A stretch of DNA of 64,000 nt from Carposina sasakii (GCA_014607495.2 CP053152.1:14801899-14865898), one strand, 5' to 3'; shown: positions 1 through 12,304, counted from the stretch's first letter. Notes: generated by a model from the letters alone, not told the origin. A program made the numbers and translations.

Positions 1-39
1 TTGCGTTTCTGCTAAAAAAAATATTCAAGAATTATCCCC
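1..39. mobile_element. MITE family G, right end, cut by the window edge
   Basis: TTGCGTTTCTGCT and ATTCAAGAATTATCCCCC match the last 40 bases of 50640-50910. Confidence 0.7.
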
Positions 40-224
40 CTGGTAGTCAAAGTTACGTAACGTAAGTCAAAATCATAAGATCTATTGCGCAGCAGTAGTA
101 TCAGAGGGGTCAGAACGAAACTCTCGATAGTCCGTAACGCTATCGTCCAACTGTCAAATCACATAGATTTTGCTAGCGAGTCGCTAGCGTTACGCCGCGT
201 AAAAAGGTTCGTGCTTACCCACCA

Positions 225-335
225 GCTTATTAGTGGTAGCACGTACTAAGCAACGATATACGAATAAACGTATCCGTGACTCGGAAACAAACGTACTCGC
301 AATATTGATCTTCATCGACTTCGATAAGCATGTTT
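225..335 (-). mobile_element. SINE family A fragment (minus)
   Basis: GTACTAAGCAACGATATACG and TGACTCGGAAACAAACG match the SINE body in reverse orientation. Both ends are lost. Confidence 0.6.
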
Positions 336-529
336 ATATTTAGAACCATGTAAATATTGTGGTTTAACTAAATGGACATAATATTGGATAATAAAAGCAT
401 TCAATTAGTTTTCATTAACTCCATAATCCCAAAAGCGCTTTGATGATAAATATGTACATCAATATGGATTACGCTGTCGTCATTAAATAAATACAACGAA
501 GTGCTAAAGTATCTATCATTTTGCTGCAA

Positions 530-640
530 AATATGCTGGACGTAGGCTTCCCCCGGGGCACGCCACAAGGCTACTGCCATGGGGGGTTTTTGCCCATAGT
601 CACCACGCTGGGCAGGCGGGTTGGTGACCGGTGTTTCATA
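530..640 (-). pseudogene. RTE-like LINE end, second lineage
   Basis: Minus strand reads PPMAVALWRAPGEAYVQH, similar to the EAYVQQW tail of the RTE copies but with a different upstream part. Relatives at 44440-44695 and 55672-55800. Confidence 0.5.
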
Positions 641-867
641 CATCTCTATAGATACATAATCTAAAATGCACTTGTAGAATCTTAGAGGGCGTGTTAGCTG
701 TATGACGTAGGCATCCGAAAAGCAAGGATATCCCGAAATTCTTATGATAACGGGAAATAACGAGAATTTTAAAGATTACGACGTAGTCGTGGACGTCCTA
801 TTACACCTTAAACGTAAAATGTTTAAATGTGTCGGACGTTACTATTCGATACTTTAATATACATAAC

Positions 868-945
868 TATAACTGGGATTCAGCCACCACCAAGTCCTAC
901 ACTTCCCCGCTGACCCTCGAATCTGGCGTTTCATAATTGCAATCA
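868..945 (+). mobile_element. Fold-back retroposon family H fragment
   Basis: ACTGGGATTCAGCCACCACC then TCCTACACTTCCCCGCTGAC and CCTCGAATCTG match the 5' part of the family, with yet another outer arm. The 3' half is missing. Confidence 0.6.
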
Positions 946-1575
946 CAAGCAATTTCAAATCTACTTATACTTATAATACAATACATCTTAAATAACGTGT
1001 TTTTTCTCTACATTCTTTTGTAAAAAAGTTCATTATGTAAAAATATGCATTTTTTTCTTTTATATAGATAAACATATTTCCCTAAAGAAGCAATAAAACA
1101 GCACATTTCATTAAGTTCGCATACACGCAACCGGTAACTCAATCTAACCTGCAGTAACAAGCTAACCCTAACCAGATTATGTGAAAGCGGAAGCAGGTCC
1201 AACCTCCGGATTTGGGTTCAAATGTGACCGTAGCCTAATGCGGCTGCAGCGGTGTTGGACCGCATCATGGAAGTAGAACTAGGTGGAAGCCTAATAATGT
1301 TTGTTATAGCTCTGAAAGCTCCGAGGCATGCAGGGTCACCTATCGTTGAAAGATCGTCGTTCATGTACAAACAGTCTTGTACAACTGTACAAGATAACTA
1401 ATGGAAATATTCTTTTTTGTTTCCTGATGCCTGCTGCAATCAATTATTTTCTTTAATTATTCTATGGTAAATGGTTTTAATAGTTTTCTCACGTTTGTTT
1501 AGTTGAGCTGTAAAACATGTTAGTTAAGCATTAGGCTGGATCTTTTATTTATGCTATGCTATACCTATGTTCTTT

Positions 1576-1701
1576 AGGTGGACGGACGACCTGGCCAAGG
1601 TCGCGGGCGTCGGTTGGATGCAGGCTGCTTCCGACCGGTCGGAGTGGAGGTTTTTGGGGGAGGCCTATGTCCAACAGTGGACTTCTCAGGGCTGTAAATG
1701 A
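1576..1701 (+). pseudogene. RTE-type LINE C-terminus
   Basis: 41 codons ending in TGA, including RWTDDLAKVAG, WMQAASDRSEW and GEAYVQQWTSQG, the usual C-terminal tail of lepidopteran RTE-like reverse transcriptases. The rest of the LINE is absent (5' truncation). ATGATGAGG after the stop resembles the short tandem end of these elements. A second copy is at 18052-18171. Confidence 0.8.
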
Positions 1702-3289
1702 TGAGGCAATCGCAGCATCGATCTTCGCATATCCTCTATATCATTCGTTCACAGACCGTATGACCGCAGGCCATCGCCGAGCGCAGACTCGTGGATAATT
1801 CACGCGTCATCGGTGCACGGTCCGCCTCATGATGAGAAATGTCACAGATGTTTATGTTCATCGGAATAATTATTTAGGTAAAGAAGAATTTTGTTATCCA
1901 ATAAGCCGTAAACTTGTAAACTTTGCATTAGCTTTATTCAAAAACTTTAAAAACACGCGGTTTATTTGTAGTACTATGAAAAACAAACAGGTGTACCTAA
2001 ACGGCTTTAGACTCGTTTAGTAGCGTAGATGTTTCGCCTATATGCGTGGACTACCTATTAAATTACTTAAAGCTTTACGGGTAATTGCAATACAAGAGAT
2101 TGAATTAAAATATAAGAGTAAATAGGTGTGATAAGGTTCAATTTTATTTAAAAAAAAAATTTAAACCACTGTTTATATTTTTAGCTATATCCATTTTGCA
2201 TACTACACTAGCTTATTCTATAAATTAAAAAAGATATTCATGTTAAGCTCAGTGAAGTAAAATGCATCTCAGTATACAGCAAATATCGTTTGCGCAATGC
2301 TTTGGATGTTAGAGACAACAAAGGGTGTGGTCTCGATCACAGCGAGCGTTTATGGAAATTTACAGAAGTTTAAAAAGAGCCTTATAATATTCCACGAAAA
2401 TGTTACAACAAACTAAAGCTATATTTTGTCATAGAGAAATAAGATGTAGACATAGAATGCTAATGTCATACTAACAGTTTCGATGCACCATTAGACTTTT
2501 CGGTGCCTCACAATTCCAGTCATTGACACTTAAGATTGCAATACTATACGTTACAATACATTAGTAATGTAGTACATTACACTAATAGAATCCAAGTGTC
2601 AAGGACTGTAATTGTGAGGCATCGAAAAGTCTAATGGTGCATCGAAACAGTTAGTATGATATTAGCACTCTATGACATCTTATTCCTCTATGCCTTTGTT
2701 GAAAATTTAGCATCATAGAATGCAACGAAAAGTTGTAACCATAAAACAGCAAGTACCTAAATAAAAACAACGAAAATATTAAAAACTTATTCTGATCTGA
2801 ATATAGTCTATCCATGAAATTAGAACATGATATTGAATCGCTGATACTGACAATGTACCCAAAAAATTCATACTTGAAAAGAGCGGAGTTTGGGCCGATC
2901 TTACAGCTTTACGAGCGATTTAAGATTCTATTAAGCTCCTTACGACGTCGTGAACGCGAGGAATGGATACCAAATGCATCATTAGTGGCAACAATTGGTT
3001 AAAGTTTGGCCTCGAATTGAATAACGTTCAAACGCCTAGTTAGGTAAGTTTTCTACAACTTACAAAGTTACTTCTCATAATATAGAAAAAAAAAAAGGTT
3101 TTTGTGTAATTAAGAGAAACCTTTCAAACCTTTTGTAGATTGCTGTAGTTGGTAATGATCCTGGTCTAGTAATATGATAAACCGATTTATTGATATTTAG
3201 CCTGTCAATATATGATAAATATAGTCGCCATGTTGAATTTTGTATAGAGACGATACGATATCGTACGATACGATATCCACGATGCGTGG
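1702..3289. other. Gene-free apart from the fold-back MITE
   Basis: A 62-codon plus frame at 2814-3002 (ends SLVATIG) has no known motif. A GATACGATATCGTACGATAC near-palindrome lies at 3249-3275. Confidence 0.6.
2430..2692. mobile_element. Fold-back MITE, copy 1
   Basis: 263 bp, nearly palindromic over its whole length, with arms of about 110 bp. Termini are CATAGAGAAATAAGATGT and its inverted partner ending CCTCTATG. The left and right flanks (ATTTTGT and CCTTTGT) may be a decayed 7-bp duplication. Same family as 14776-15047. The CANRG-type end fits P- or hAT-like transposons, but this is not decisive. Confidence 0.9.
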
Positions 3290-3435
3290 TCATGCTAGGA
3301 GGGTTGGGATCGAATCCCGGTAGGTGTAAGGGTATTTATTTAAACAACCACGTTGCTTAGTACCTACGACCTTAGGAATCTTAGTGTGGGGCTAGGCTAA
3401 AGTGTTGCAAAGTTTTTGTAAATAATTTATTTAAT
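3290..3435 (+). mobile_element. SINE family A, internally deleted old copy
   Basis: GGGATCGAATCCCGGTAGGT followed directly by the GTTGCTTAGTACCTACGACC body. The middle section is lost. Confidence 0.75.
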
Positions 3436-4639
3436 TTGCTGTTTGTGCAGATTGTTTTAGAGCAACGTTTAAGATGCTTATGCACATTTTACAAGTATAT
3501 AACGAACCTTTGGTACGCGAGTCGAACCATGAGTCCAATTTACACTATTATATATCTTTTAAAAGTTTACTATTTTAAATTAGCAGCTACCTTATTGCAC
3601 CTTGTTTCATATTAACATATCACAAAAACAATTAAGCATATTAATATAATACAAACTATTTTAACAATATCCCGATAGAAATTTATAAAGAACAAAGTGC
3701 TTATTCACACCGATGAAAGCCTTTGTTGCGACGAAAAATTAAAACGCGACAGCCACACAGCGAAGTACACGTTTGCCATAAAACATATTATACCGATTGA
3801 CTGGCATGGTGTAGCTGAACTTGCGCCGACTGCATCTATTCACGTTCTGCATGTTCATCGGTGAATAATTTTGGAAAACATTCTTTGTTTTTCACCGGCT
3901 GGCGTAATTAATACGTAATAAGCCTCGATAAATCATTATAACAACGCGGTTGCGTGTGGTGAGAAGTTATTTGTTAGGCTACCTTATGTAAAACTAAAAT
4001 CACACACTTAAATCGAAAGTGGGCTAACTCAAAAATCGTTTCATTTTAGTTACGTATTCCATCGATTTCCTAGTGAATTTGGGAATCCAATGGTATTCAT
4101 ACGTAAGTATACCGTTTTGTGCTTTGTTGTCAATTTGAAGCGAGCCTTTATTTCGGTGCACTAAATTCGTGAAAATCGGAGACAGTTATCATTAATGACA
4201 TCAATGATAAATAACTATTTTGAGTGGTTAAAATGCTCATACTTAATCATAAATTTTAACCATACTTTTTATTGCGTACATGAAATATATAAAAACAGAA
4301 GTGAGGATAATATTGATGTAGGCTAAAATCCCCACGTAACATTATAACATGCATAGTTGGAAAACTCCAATAATTTAAACTCAAATATGAAACTTCCTCA
4401 TATTCACGTAATTTACATAATATTACCAATCATAAAATGCAAAAACGGAATTTCCGCGACGCAATCTCATTTCGGTACTGACACCCGAAACTTTCTCCTA
4501 CACAACTCTGGGACTAATCCTGCTACAATATAATATAAAACTAGATTTTTTCTCTCATATGAAATCCCAATTCCAACTAATATTTACAGGCGAAAGTATG
4601 TTTGTTTGTTTGTTACCTCTTCACACTTTTTTTGTTTCG

Positions 4640-4765
4640 ACAATCTTATTCTTATTCTTTATTGTATACATACAATTATATATAGACTGAAATTATGAAG
4701 AAAAAATGTATAAAGGCGTGCTTATCTCTGAGAGAGATTTCTTCCAGCAAACCATTTGGGAAAGT
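4640..4765 (-). repeat. LINE 3'-end repeat, family K (minus)
   Basis: Minus strand reads GGTTTGCTGGAAGAAATCTC, then GCCTTTATACAT and ends CAATAAAGAATAAG. This is a common lepidopteran LINE 3' untranslated end. Plus-strand relative at 6518-6600. Confidence 0.55.
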
Positions 4766-6145
4766 GATAATTTAATAAAAGTTAGATATGCGTGTACACA
4801 TAATCTATAATAAAATCTGAATTTAACAAATAAATACCCTAATCTAATCTATAAAATAAATAAATTTAACCTACATAAACATACATATAGGTAATTATCT
4901 ATCAATTAAATATTTATCTGACAGACTCATTACTATTGAAGCGAGAGATAGTGGTTCTTAAAACTTTCTGTAAATATAGTTGGGAGTAAGCAGAAGAACA
5001 TAGGCTAAATTTTATAGGACGAAGTCGCGTGTAACAACTAGTCTTTAAATAAATACCTATGCATTTTTCGGAAAGTTCACTGCTTTTTAATCTTAACAAA
5101 ATCTAGATTTATGCGATACTCTTGATTATTTATTTGTTATAGACAAATTTAATAATCCGCCATGTTACTTACATCCTGTTACTAAATGCAGCTAATTAAA
5201 AAAAATCTAAACTTAGATTCTGTTGATATCTGTCAAATTTAGGCAGCTTAAACAATGTTTAAATTCTTTTGTAATAACACGGTTTCAGTTGAGAAAATAA
5301 ACCGTATTTTATTTTATGGTACAAATAGGTAGTCAAATGCAAAATATTAGGCATACAGCAAATTTTACACGACGTCGAGTTTTGAAGTTGGACTTTGGAT
5401 AGCGATGGAAGATCGCGAAAATAAATTCCGGTATCCAACCTCTTTGGTAATTAATTCCATATTTTACGCTCCGATTTGAAAAGTTAATGTTGTTGTCCGA
5501 TTTTTATTCGTTGCCTGGTGTAAATTGGACACTTGTTTAAAGGAAAATTTTGATAGAGAATACTCAGTGGTTTTATGCTTGACTTTGTATAAAACGTTTT
5601 ATAATGCGAAGCTAGTTTAGATAAAATTATAGAAGTTACGTAAAGATTCTCAGCTCAGTTTGCACTTTATCTTCATATTACATACATACATACATGAGGG
5701 GTAGGCAGAGATCACGGATCTTATTTGCTACGATCCTGACACGCTTCGATATTCTTCATGCACGCTCGTCGGTTTAGAGTACTCTTGACCTGACCTTACT
5801 TTAGAATTTCACCAATTTGATCGGTGAAAGTCCGGCGAGGTCTTCCCCATAATTAATTAATCTTCATATTAATTTTCAAAAATGCAGGTCTATGATAGCA
5901 ATGTTTATTTCACTGGTCATTGAGATATAAAACCCCAGTAGCTCTTGCTTTGAAAGACTATTGGGATGGGAAAATTAAACACAAACAGACACAAAACATA
6001 ACGTAATTAGACATACATAATGACTCTTTCTGTTTATATAAAGCTAGCGGCCGACCACATCTTTGCGTAAACTTTAAAATTCCAAGACTTCTTCCGGCCA
6101 CCACCACGCTTTCTTCTTTTGTAAATAACGTCTATAGAATATAAA

Positions 6146-6206
6146 TACAGAATTATTGGTCGTCAACGTTCCCGAAAACTACGGAATCTCCTCAAAACTC
6201 ATCACG
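6146..6206 (+). repeat. Short repeat shared with 55005-55055
   Basis: GGTCGTCAACGTTCCCGAAA and CTACGGAATCTCCTC occur in reverse at 55005-55055. Element type unknown. Confidence 0.6.
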
Positions 6207-6517
6207 ACATAATTCCGGAGCATCGTATTTCTTTTACTGTATATGCAATTAGATGTGTCTGGTTTCCAAATTTTATATTAGGTCCAAGAACTATTACCTA
6301 AATAGACTCTTTCAGTGTTTTATCTGCATAAATGCACAATATAATTTTTTCACGAAAAATAATTAATATCTGTCTTATAAAAAAACTAACATAAACACTA
6401 GACACTATAAATTTCGTATCAAGGAATTTAAAATTAAAAAATAAATTTGTGTTAATTATTTATTTTTACGTGGTGCCATAAACTACTTTTATTTCATGTA
6501 AAAATTACCCTTCTTGT

Positions 6518-6600
6518 ACTAATGGTTTGCTGGAAAGAAATCTCTTTAGAGATAAGCCGCCTTTGTATAGAAAAAATTATAATTAATTAAAATAAGAAAA
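6518..6600 (+). repeat. LINE 3'-end repeat, family K
   Basis: GGTTTGCTGGAAAGAAATCT and AGAGATAAGCCGCCTTTGTA match 4640-4765 in the other orientation. Confidence 0.55.
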
Positions 6601-7283
6601 GAAATTGCTAATGTAATTAATTCCAAATTCGGTGGTTAATGAAAAGATGTCCATGTTTAACCTACAATTAATACATTGAAGTAAGTTAAACTAAAAAAGA
6701 ATCCAACCGCGATGCCTTCCACGTCATCCGCAAAGTCGCGGCCAATCAAGTTCTACAAAGTTAAAAGGTAATAAACACAACCTTTTTTACCGCGGGCAAA
6801 ACGGGCCAGAACTCACGGAATTACCCCCGGGGTCTTCTCATTAATAATTTTATGGCCAGTAAGAGTAATAAGCGTTGAAATACCTTAATAAGATGAATAT
6901 GGGAAGGGACATACTGTCGAGTACAAAAGGGTAAAAAAGTCGAAATCTTTTTCGAGATTTATCATGGAAAGGTCACAGGGAAGCCTATGTGAGTTAAAAA
7001 ATAACGACCTGACTAAGCCTACGTGGGTGGTCGTAAATAGGATAACTTATATATATTTTTTGGTAAATATTTATTTTGAAGTCCTTTTAACTATGATTAT
7101 AATCCACAACGGAGCTATAAGGGGTAAAATCTAACCTGAACTGATTCGAGAAAGGGATGGTACGTCCATGTAGCTTTTTAGCTTGACTTGATGCAGGCAC
7201 TACCCTGCCCTCAGAGCTACCCATACCTATTATTATATTTTTTCTTAATCTAGATTCAAATACTTTATTTTTAAATAGATTAT

Positions 7284-7395
7284 CTATGTATTTATATACA
7301 GTTACTTAGTACCCACGACACAAGACCTTAATGTGGGATCTTAATGTGGGACTAGGTTAATGTGTTGTGTAGTGTGTGAATATTTATATTAAAAA
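7284..7395 (+). mobile_element. SINE family A, 3' half
   Basis: Contains TTACTTAGTACCCACGACAC, TGTGGGACTAGGTTAATGTG and the AT tail. The tRNA head is missing, as in 5' truncation. Confidence 0.8.
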
Positions 7396-7627
7396 AAACT
7401 TACTACAATAAAACACATACATAAAGCACACGTTTTAGAACCTTTTTACCCGTCAGCTTATCGCGTGGTAATTGTGAGCTTACCGTCGCTTTCCGGTCAC
7501 AAAATATACCACAATCTAGCAACTGGCTTCATATCTAATAGTAAATTTTTCTGAGTTATATGTAGTTGTAAGCTTATCTGAGAAAATTAAGTTTTTTTAA
7601 AATTGCTTTTTTTATAAGTACATTAAT

Positions 7628-7975
7628 ATAGCGGTGTTAGCCCAGTGGTAAAGACGTGCACCTTCCAAGCGTGAGGCGTAAGTTCGATCCCAGTCACGGG
7701 CCTGTACCAATAAATTTATTTCATGTACAGATTTTAATGTTGCAAAATTGTCACTTAGCTCGTGCCTCGGAAAGTACGTACAACCGTTGGTTCTGCGCCT
7801 GATCTCTCTCCGGTCGTGTCGGCTTTCCGTCCCATCGGACTATGAGAGTGAGGGAATAGAGAGTGCATCTGTGTTCGCGCACACACTTGTGCACTATAAT
7901 ATCTCCTGCGTATCTTGTCAATCTCCATAGAGATTGGTCGCCTTGGCCGAAATACGGTCGGAGATCATCATCATT
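7628..7975 (+). mobile_element. tRNA-derived SINE family B
   Basis: Head GCGGTGTTAGCCCAGTGGTA (A box) with AGTTCGATCCCAGTCACGGG (B box). The body of about 270 bp ends GGTCGGAGATCATCATCATT. A reverse copy is at 52240-52565. The short frame inside is not a gene. Confidence 0.85.
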
Positions 7976-8211
7976 AATATATCTGGATATAAGTATGCAC
8001 TTATTTCTAACAAAAGCTTTAATACTCTATGTGCTATAAACAACCCTCCCTTTGTGCATAGAGGGTAAAAACGAAGAGCATGGGCCCTTGACCAGTCACA
8101 AAAGCACCCTCTAGGAGAGTAATATCCACGTTCAGTTTTTACCATAAAGAGGAACATACCTACGGTATTAAGATTACGTACCTACTTTAAAATGGTTTCA
8201 TTTAATTATCA

Positions 8212-8425
8212 CTAGTGAACGCGCGTGACTCCGTCCGCGTAGACTGCAAAAAAACTAAATGTCGAAATTATCCGGGAGAAAATTATTTTCCGGGATAAAA
8301 AGTAGCTTATAAGTATGTCATTCTGACATGTAAGCTATATTATTGTGAAGTTTCATCAAAATTCATTCAGTAGTTTTTGCGTGAAAGAGCAACAAATAAC
8401 CTTACATCCTTACATACATAATGTT
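8212..8425 (-). mobile_element. Lep1-type Helitron copy (minus)
   Basis: CTAG end at 8212-8215 followed by the hairpin region and the CCGGGATAAAAAGTAGC interior. The 5' end is degraded near 8425. Confidence 0.75.
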
Positions 8426-8431
8426 TGTATA

Positions 8432-8516
8432 ATCCTACTAATTTTATAAACGCAAAGCTTTGTGAGGATGAATGTATGTCAGTACGAATATTATTATTAT
8501 TACAAAATTAGTAGGA
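8432..8516. repeat. Small inverted-repeat piece, TCCTACTAATTTT arms
   Basis: TCCTACTAATTTT at 8433 is mirrored by AAAATTAGTAGGA at 8503-8515. It looks like a deleted derivative made from two Helitron 5' ends in opposite orientation. Confidence 0.6.
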
Positions 8517-8685
8517 TAGCACAATCGCAATGTTTTGTGATAAGGTAAAGCCATAAATATTTTGGTATGCGATAAGCAAATAGAATACGCCTGGAAGCAG
8601 ATAGATTGTATGAAATCGAGATTCGTAGACAATTCGTAGCAGGACTACGGGTCGTAGCACTCGTAGCAATGCAGGCAGGAATACC

Positions 8686-9079
8686 GCCCCCTGATTACGT
8701 AAAAGCAATAGCAAAGCCGGCCCCTTATTACCTAACTAGCAAAAGTAAAGTGATAGCGAAAATTGTGCATAAATCGCTCGAGTGAATGTCAAATTCTTAT
8801 TACGTAAAATTAATTAAAAAGGAACTTTGACATTCCAAGGCGAATATTGTACAGTTTTCGCTATTCGATTTTCGCAATTTTTGCTTCGGCTTTGCTATTG
8901 CTTTTACGTAATCAGGGGGCCGAAGCAACGCGATCTCGATATTTGAGAGTGTGTGCGTGCGCGCAATGAGCGCTCGGCGTCTCCCCGCGCCCCGCACCTC
9001 GCCCCACGCACATACACACCCTCAATTATCGCGATCGCGCGGCTTCGGCTTTGCTATTGCTTTTACGTAATCAGGGGGC
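8686..9079. mobile_element. Nested hairpin element with a 34-bp terminal repeat used three times
   Basis: A 34-bp sequence beginning GCCCCCTGATTACGTAAAAG at 8686-8719 occurs in perfect inverted orientation at 8887-8920 and again at 9046-9079. The segment between the two right-hand copies is itself an imperfect hairpin (GCCGAAGC...GGCTTCGGC, with GAGAGTGTGTG...CACACCCTC inside). Either one element duplicated its right end or two related elements are nested. The 155-codon frame crossing it is not a gene. Confidence 0.85.
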
Positions 9080-9562
9080 ATTCTAATACATTCATAACGA
9101 ACAAGTTATTTTCCCGGGAATGTATATTTCAATGCAAAGTTCACATTTCCAGAATGAAAAAGCTCGCTAATACCAAATTGCCACATTACTTTGAATTTTG
9201 CAACAATATATTTTCACCGAAATTCAACAATCATCTCATATTGTGCGACATATTTCCAATTCGATCGCCTCCAAATCAATTAGCCGGCGAGGCACGTCCC
9301 GCGGCGCGTGGTCGCGTTCCAGAACGTACGAAAATTTACATGTCGAATGCATTCAGATGCAAATTGTCGTGCGCTGGGAAGGCATCGACTGTTGCTTTGT
9401 CGACAGCTTGTAGAATATGACCTCCGATGTTTAAGGCTGCCTGTATACAGGAACGTCAGGTTTTATATGATACTGCAGAACTGTTTAGATAAAATTCGAG
9501 TTAACTTGGATATTATTGGAAATACCATAGTAAGTGTGAATGCTTCTGCGAATACATGTTTG

Positions 9563-9626
9563 TTACGTAGGGATTTTAGTGTGGGACTAGGTTAGGAATA
9601 TATTGTAAAGTGTGTATATGTTTATT
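9563..9626 (+). mobile_element. SINE family A, 3' end fragment
   Basis: GGGATTTTAGTGTGGGACTA and AAGTGTGTATATGTTTATTT match the family A 3' end only. Confidence 0.6.
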
Positions 9627-9794
9627 TGCTGTTTCACTTGACAGTTATGTAGTTTATTTAGGGCAGGTTTCTTCAATGAGATGTTACTTGTTATTGACGA
9701 ATGAAGTGTCTTTCTCTAAAACTACATAGATCAAGATAGAGGCAGCTTCAACTTTATCCTTCAAAAAACTTATAGACCATTGAATAAGCGGGCC

Positions 9795-9847
9795 TTAAGA
9801 GAATAATACGAAAACGGTACTCCGACGAAGTAGCGGGCATCAGCTAG
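9795..9847 (+). mobile_element. Helitron 3' end fragment
   Basis: CCGACGAAGTAGCGGGCATC followed by AGCTAG resembles a decayed hairpin plus CTAG end. Little else is preserved. Confidence 0.4.
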
Positions 9848-10263
9848 TATATCCAAAGCTGATATATGGCATAAATATTAGTCGTAGCAATTTTTCAAAC
9901 TCGATCCAAACCCGGTCTGCCACACATCAAGCACAAAAGTAATGATCAAAACCCGTCACTAAAGTTACACACATCAAAGCGAAGCAATGTGTTATCGTAT
10001 GCGATATTGCGTAATATTTCCCAAACAATTCCAATAAAAAGAGCATCGGCTTAACCAGCGTCTAACCGCTTCAAACACGTTCCAGTCGGTTCGGACAGGT
10101 TCAAACTAGTTTCAAATCAAACTGAATGAAAGCCCGCTTTGATGCGGTTTCGGTAGAATTTTAGCTTCAGCTATTTCGTGGAGCGGCTGATTACTAAACG
10201 TATGATTTGGTACGTACGTGTGGGTTTTTTCAACTTTAGTATGGTCATAGAATTAGTTAGATA

Positions 10264-10433
10264 CAGGGCCGGCCCGCCCATACGGCGAACGGAGCAGTCG
10301 CTCCAGGCGCCAAATCCTAGAGGGCGCCTAAATGGTAAAGATATAGATATAGGTATATATAATTAGGAGCAAACAGGAGAGGCGCCATAATTGGATCTCG
10401 CTCCATTCTAAAATTTACTTCGGGCCGGCGCTG
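10264..10433. mobile_element. hAT-type MITE with 8-bp target duplication
   Basis: 170 bp, starting CAGGGCCGGC and ending GCCGGCGCTG, flanked on both sides by GTTAGATA (10256-10263 and 10434-10441). An 8-bp duplication with a CAGGG end is the hAT signature. Non-coding. Confidence 0.93.
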
Positions 10434-10487
10434 GTTAGATATTAATGTACAGAAGGTTTAGTCGATTATAGTGTATTTGTAGTGTAA

Positions 10488-10735
10488 TCCTACTCCTACT
10501 AATATCATTAAGGCGAAAGTTTTGTAAGTATCAATGGATGGATAGATGGATGTTTGTTACTCTTTCACGTAAAAACGGCTGGAGTGATTTTAATAAAATT
10601 TGGTATGGAGTTAGCCGATACCCTGGATTAACACATAGGCTACTTTTTATCCCGGGAAAATATTTTTAACCCGGATAATTTCGACATTTTGTTTTTTCTG
10701 CAGTCCACGCGGACGAAGTCGCGGGCGTCCACTAG
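10488..10735 (+). mobile_element. Lep1-type non-autonomous Helitron, complete
   Basis: 248 bp, starting TC and ending CTAG between A and T, without target duplication. A GC-rich hairpin (GCGGACGAAGTCGCGGGCGT region) sits just before the CTAG end. The interior carries the common ATCCCGGGAAAATATTTT segment and a GGATGGAT microsatellite near the 5' end. Confidence 0.85.
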
Positions 10736-11329
10736 TAAATAATAAGTTTTTAGGGACTTGGTATTTTTAGGTGGTACTTTGTCCCTTAGAAACGGCTGTA
10801 ATAATTTTGAAATTTTTCAAATTTGGTTTAGACGGGACCCTATTTCTTGTGCATACGCTCTCCGTCTGTCTGTCTGCTTGTTACCAAGGCTGTTCATTAC
10901 TATCTCATTAACCATATTAGCTAGACAGTCGAAATGATGTATTTATTTCGCCGCTAAAACAACAACGTATATTTTTTGTTAAAACAGAGGAATAAGCACG
11001 TGAGTAAGTACGCGATTTCTGGTATTGACCGGGCTACTAGCCTTAATATCACTTAGTTTACAAATTAAATAAGAATTACGTTAAAAAAAATAATTATATA
11101 GTAAAAGGAATGCGGTATTTAATTTGCTAGCCATTAAATAAATTACTGTGTACTCCAAAATGCACTCATGCATGCTTGTAATATGGTTTAAATCTAAATG
11201 GATTTCACCCGAATTATACGCTGGAATTTAGTTTGTTACTAGCATCACGAATAATGAAACACGTGAATCAATCGATCCATTTCGAGAAGAAATAAAAGTA
11301 TATAAAAAGTTTAAAAGTTTTTTGTTTGG

Positions 11330-11576
11330 TTTTTGTCTCGAGTTGGAACGAAGCCGAAACGGAACCGTTGTAGACGCTCAGAACAAAGCAAAAATTACTT
11401 TATAGTGACATAATTAGGTACATTTCAGCACGAGACAGATATTTGTTTTTATTCTGTCATGCTCGCGACCGATGCATGCTAAAATATACCTTATTACTCA
11501 AGCGGTAAGTATAGCTTCGCACCGCGTTTCGTTAACGGCTCAAATAATTTCAAGAATTGCCCCCCTGAACTACTTT
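11330..11576. mobile_element. MITE family G, left end lost
   Basis: Shares GAGTTGGAACGAAGCCGAAA, CGACCGATGCATGCTAAAAT and the right terminus TTTCAAGAATTGCCCCCC with 50640-50910. The left 15 bp are missing. Confidence 0.85.
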
Positions 11577-11884
11577 ATGTTATTCAAATGAGAGTAGCAA
11601 CATTGGCAGCGTATTTTAAAATGAGGAGCATAAAGTATGGTATTCGTTAAAAGTTAGGATAACAAAGTTGCGTCTAACACTTCATAAACTCAATCTTCAA
11701 CTAGGTTTGAAGTGTTATAAAATTGTTGAGGGACTTTGTCCACGTGGACTAGGACAACTAGGACTTTTTTATGGATGTGGCTAGTGGTACCTTGACTATA
11801 ATAAGGATTTCAAAGTTTTAAGCGTATTTCTGGTCTGTCCTTTAGGAGACAAAACAGGTGAGATAAAACTTTTTAAATTGTTCA

Positions 11885-11990
11885 GAAGTGGTACCATGTG
11901 TTTCTATCGGCCCTTGATGCTCTGCCTACCCCGTAAGGGATAACTGCGTGATTATATATACCTTATGTATGTATGTATGTATGTCCCCAG
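11885..11990 (-). repeat. Interspersed repeat family E, 5' part (minus)
   Basis: GTGCTCTGCCTACC-like segment and the (TATG)n run at 11965-11985 match the start of the family in reverse. Confidence 0.7.
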
Positions 11991-12304
11991 ATAAGTAAAT
12001 AAAAGTTTGATCCATCTCCCAGGTTGAGATGGAGAGTGAACTATAAAGAAACGGGACGTGAGTCAAGCAGTGTGACAGATTTAAATAATCTGTTTTTCAG
12101 CGAACCAGTAGGTAATGAGAAACTATGTACAATACTAATTTCTCAATATAAATGTCTTTTATTAAAGAAGGCAAAGTGAACACCTTTACTACGAGATTAT
12201 AAGCACTGACTGCTATTGTTTAGTTAGTAGGTTGTATACGCAGCCTAAAACACAGCCAAACAGATAATAAAACAAATTATTATTATTTTAATAGATAATA
12301 ATAA

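Larger units (their letters stand above)
340..1575. other. No gene seen apart from listed fragments
   Basis: Holds the LINE end at 530-640 and the family H fragment at 868-945. The remainder is AT-rich, with a TTTTTT/ATAT-rich stretch at 1000-1080. Confidence 0.6.
3436..7283. other. Gene-free stretch
   Basis: Contains the LINE 3' ends at 4640 and 6518, the short repeat at 6146 and a further repeat-like block at 5690-5850 (starts at a CATACATACATACATG microsatellite). Nothing coding recognised. Confidence 0.6.
9080..10255. other. Gene-free stretch
   Basis: Overlapping frames at 9198-9595 share one GC-richer patch (CGAGGCACGTCCCGCGGCGC) and are mutual shadows. No splice-supported exon. Confidence 0.5.

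Noticed and set aside
8953..9420. 155-codon plus frame
   Set aside because: Begins inside the nested hairpin element and has no splice or domain support.
11961..11985. TATG repeats as a CRISPR-like or regulatory array
   Set aside because: Simple microsatellite at the edge of repeat family E.
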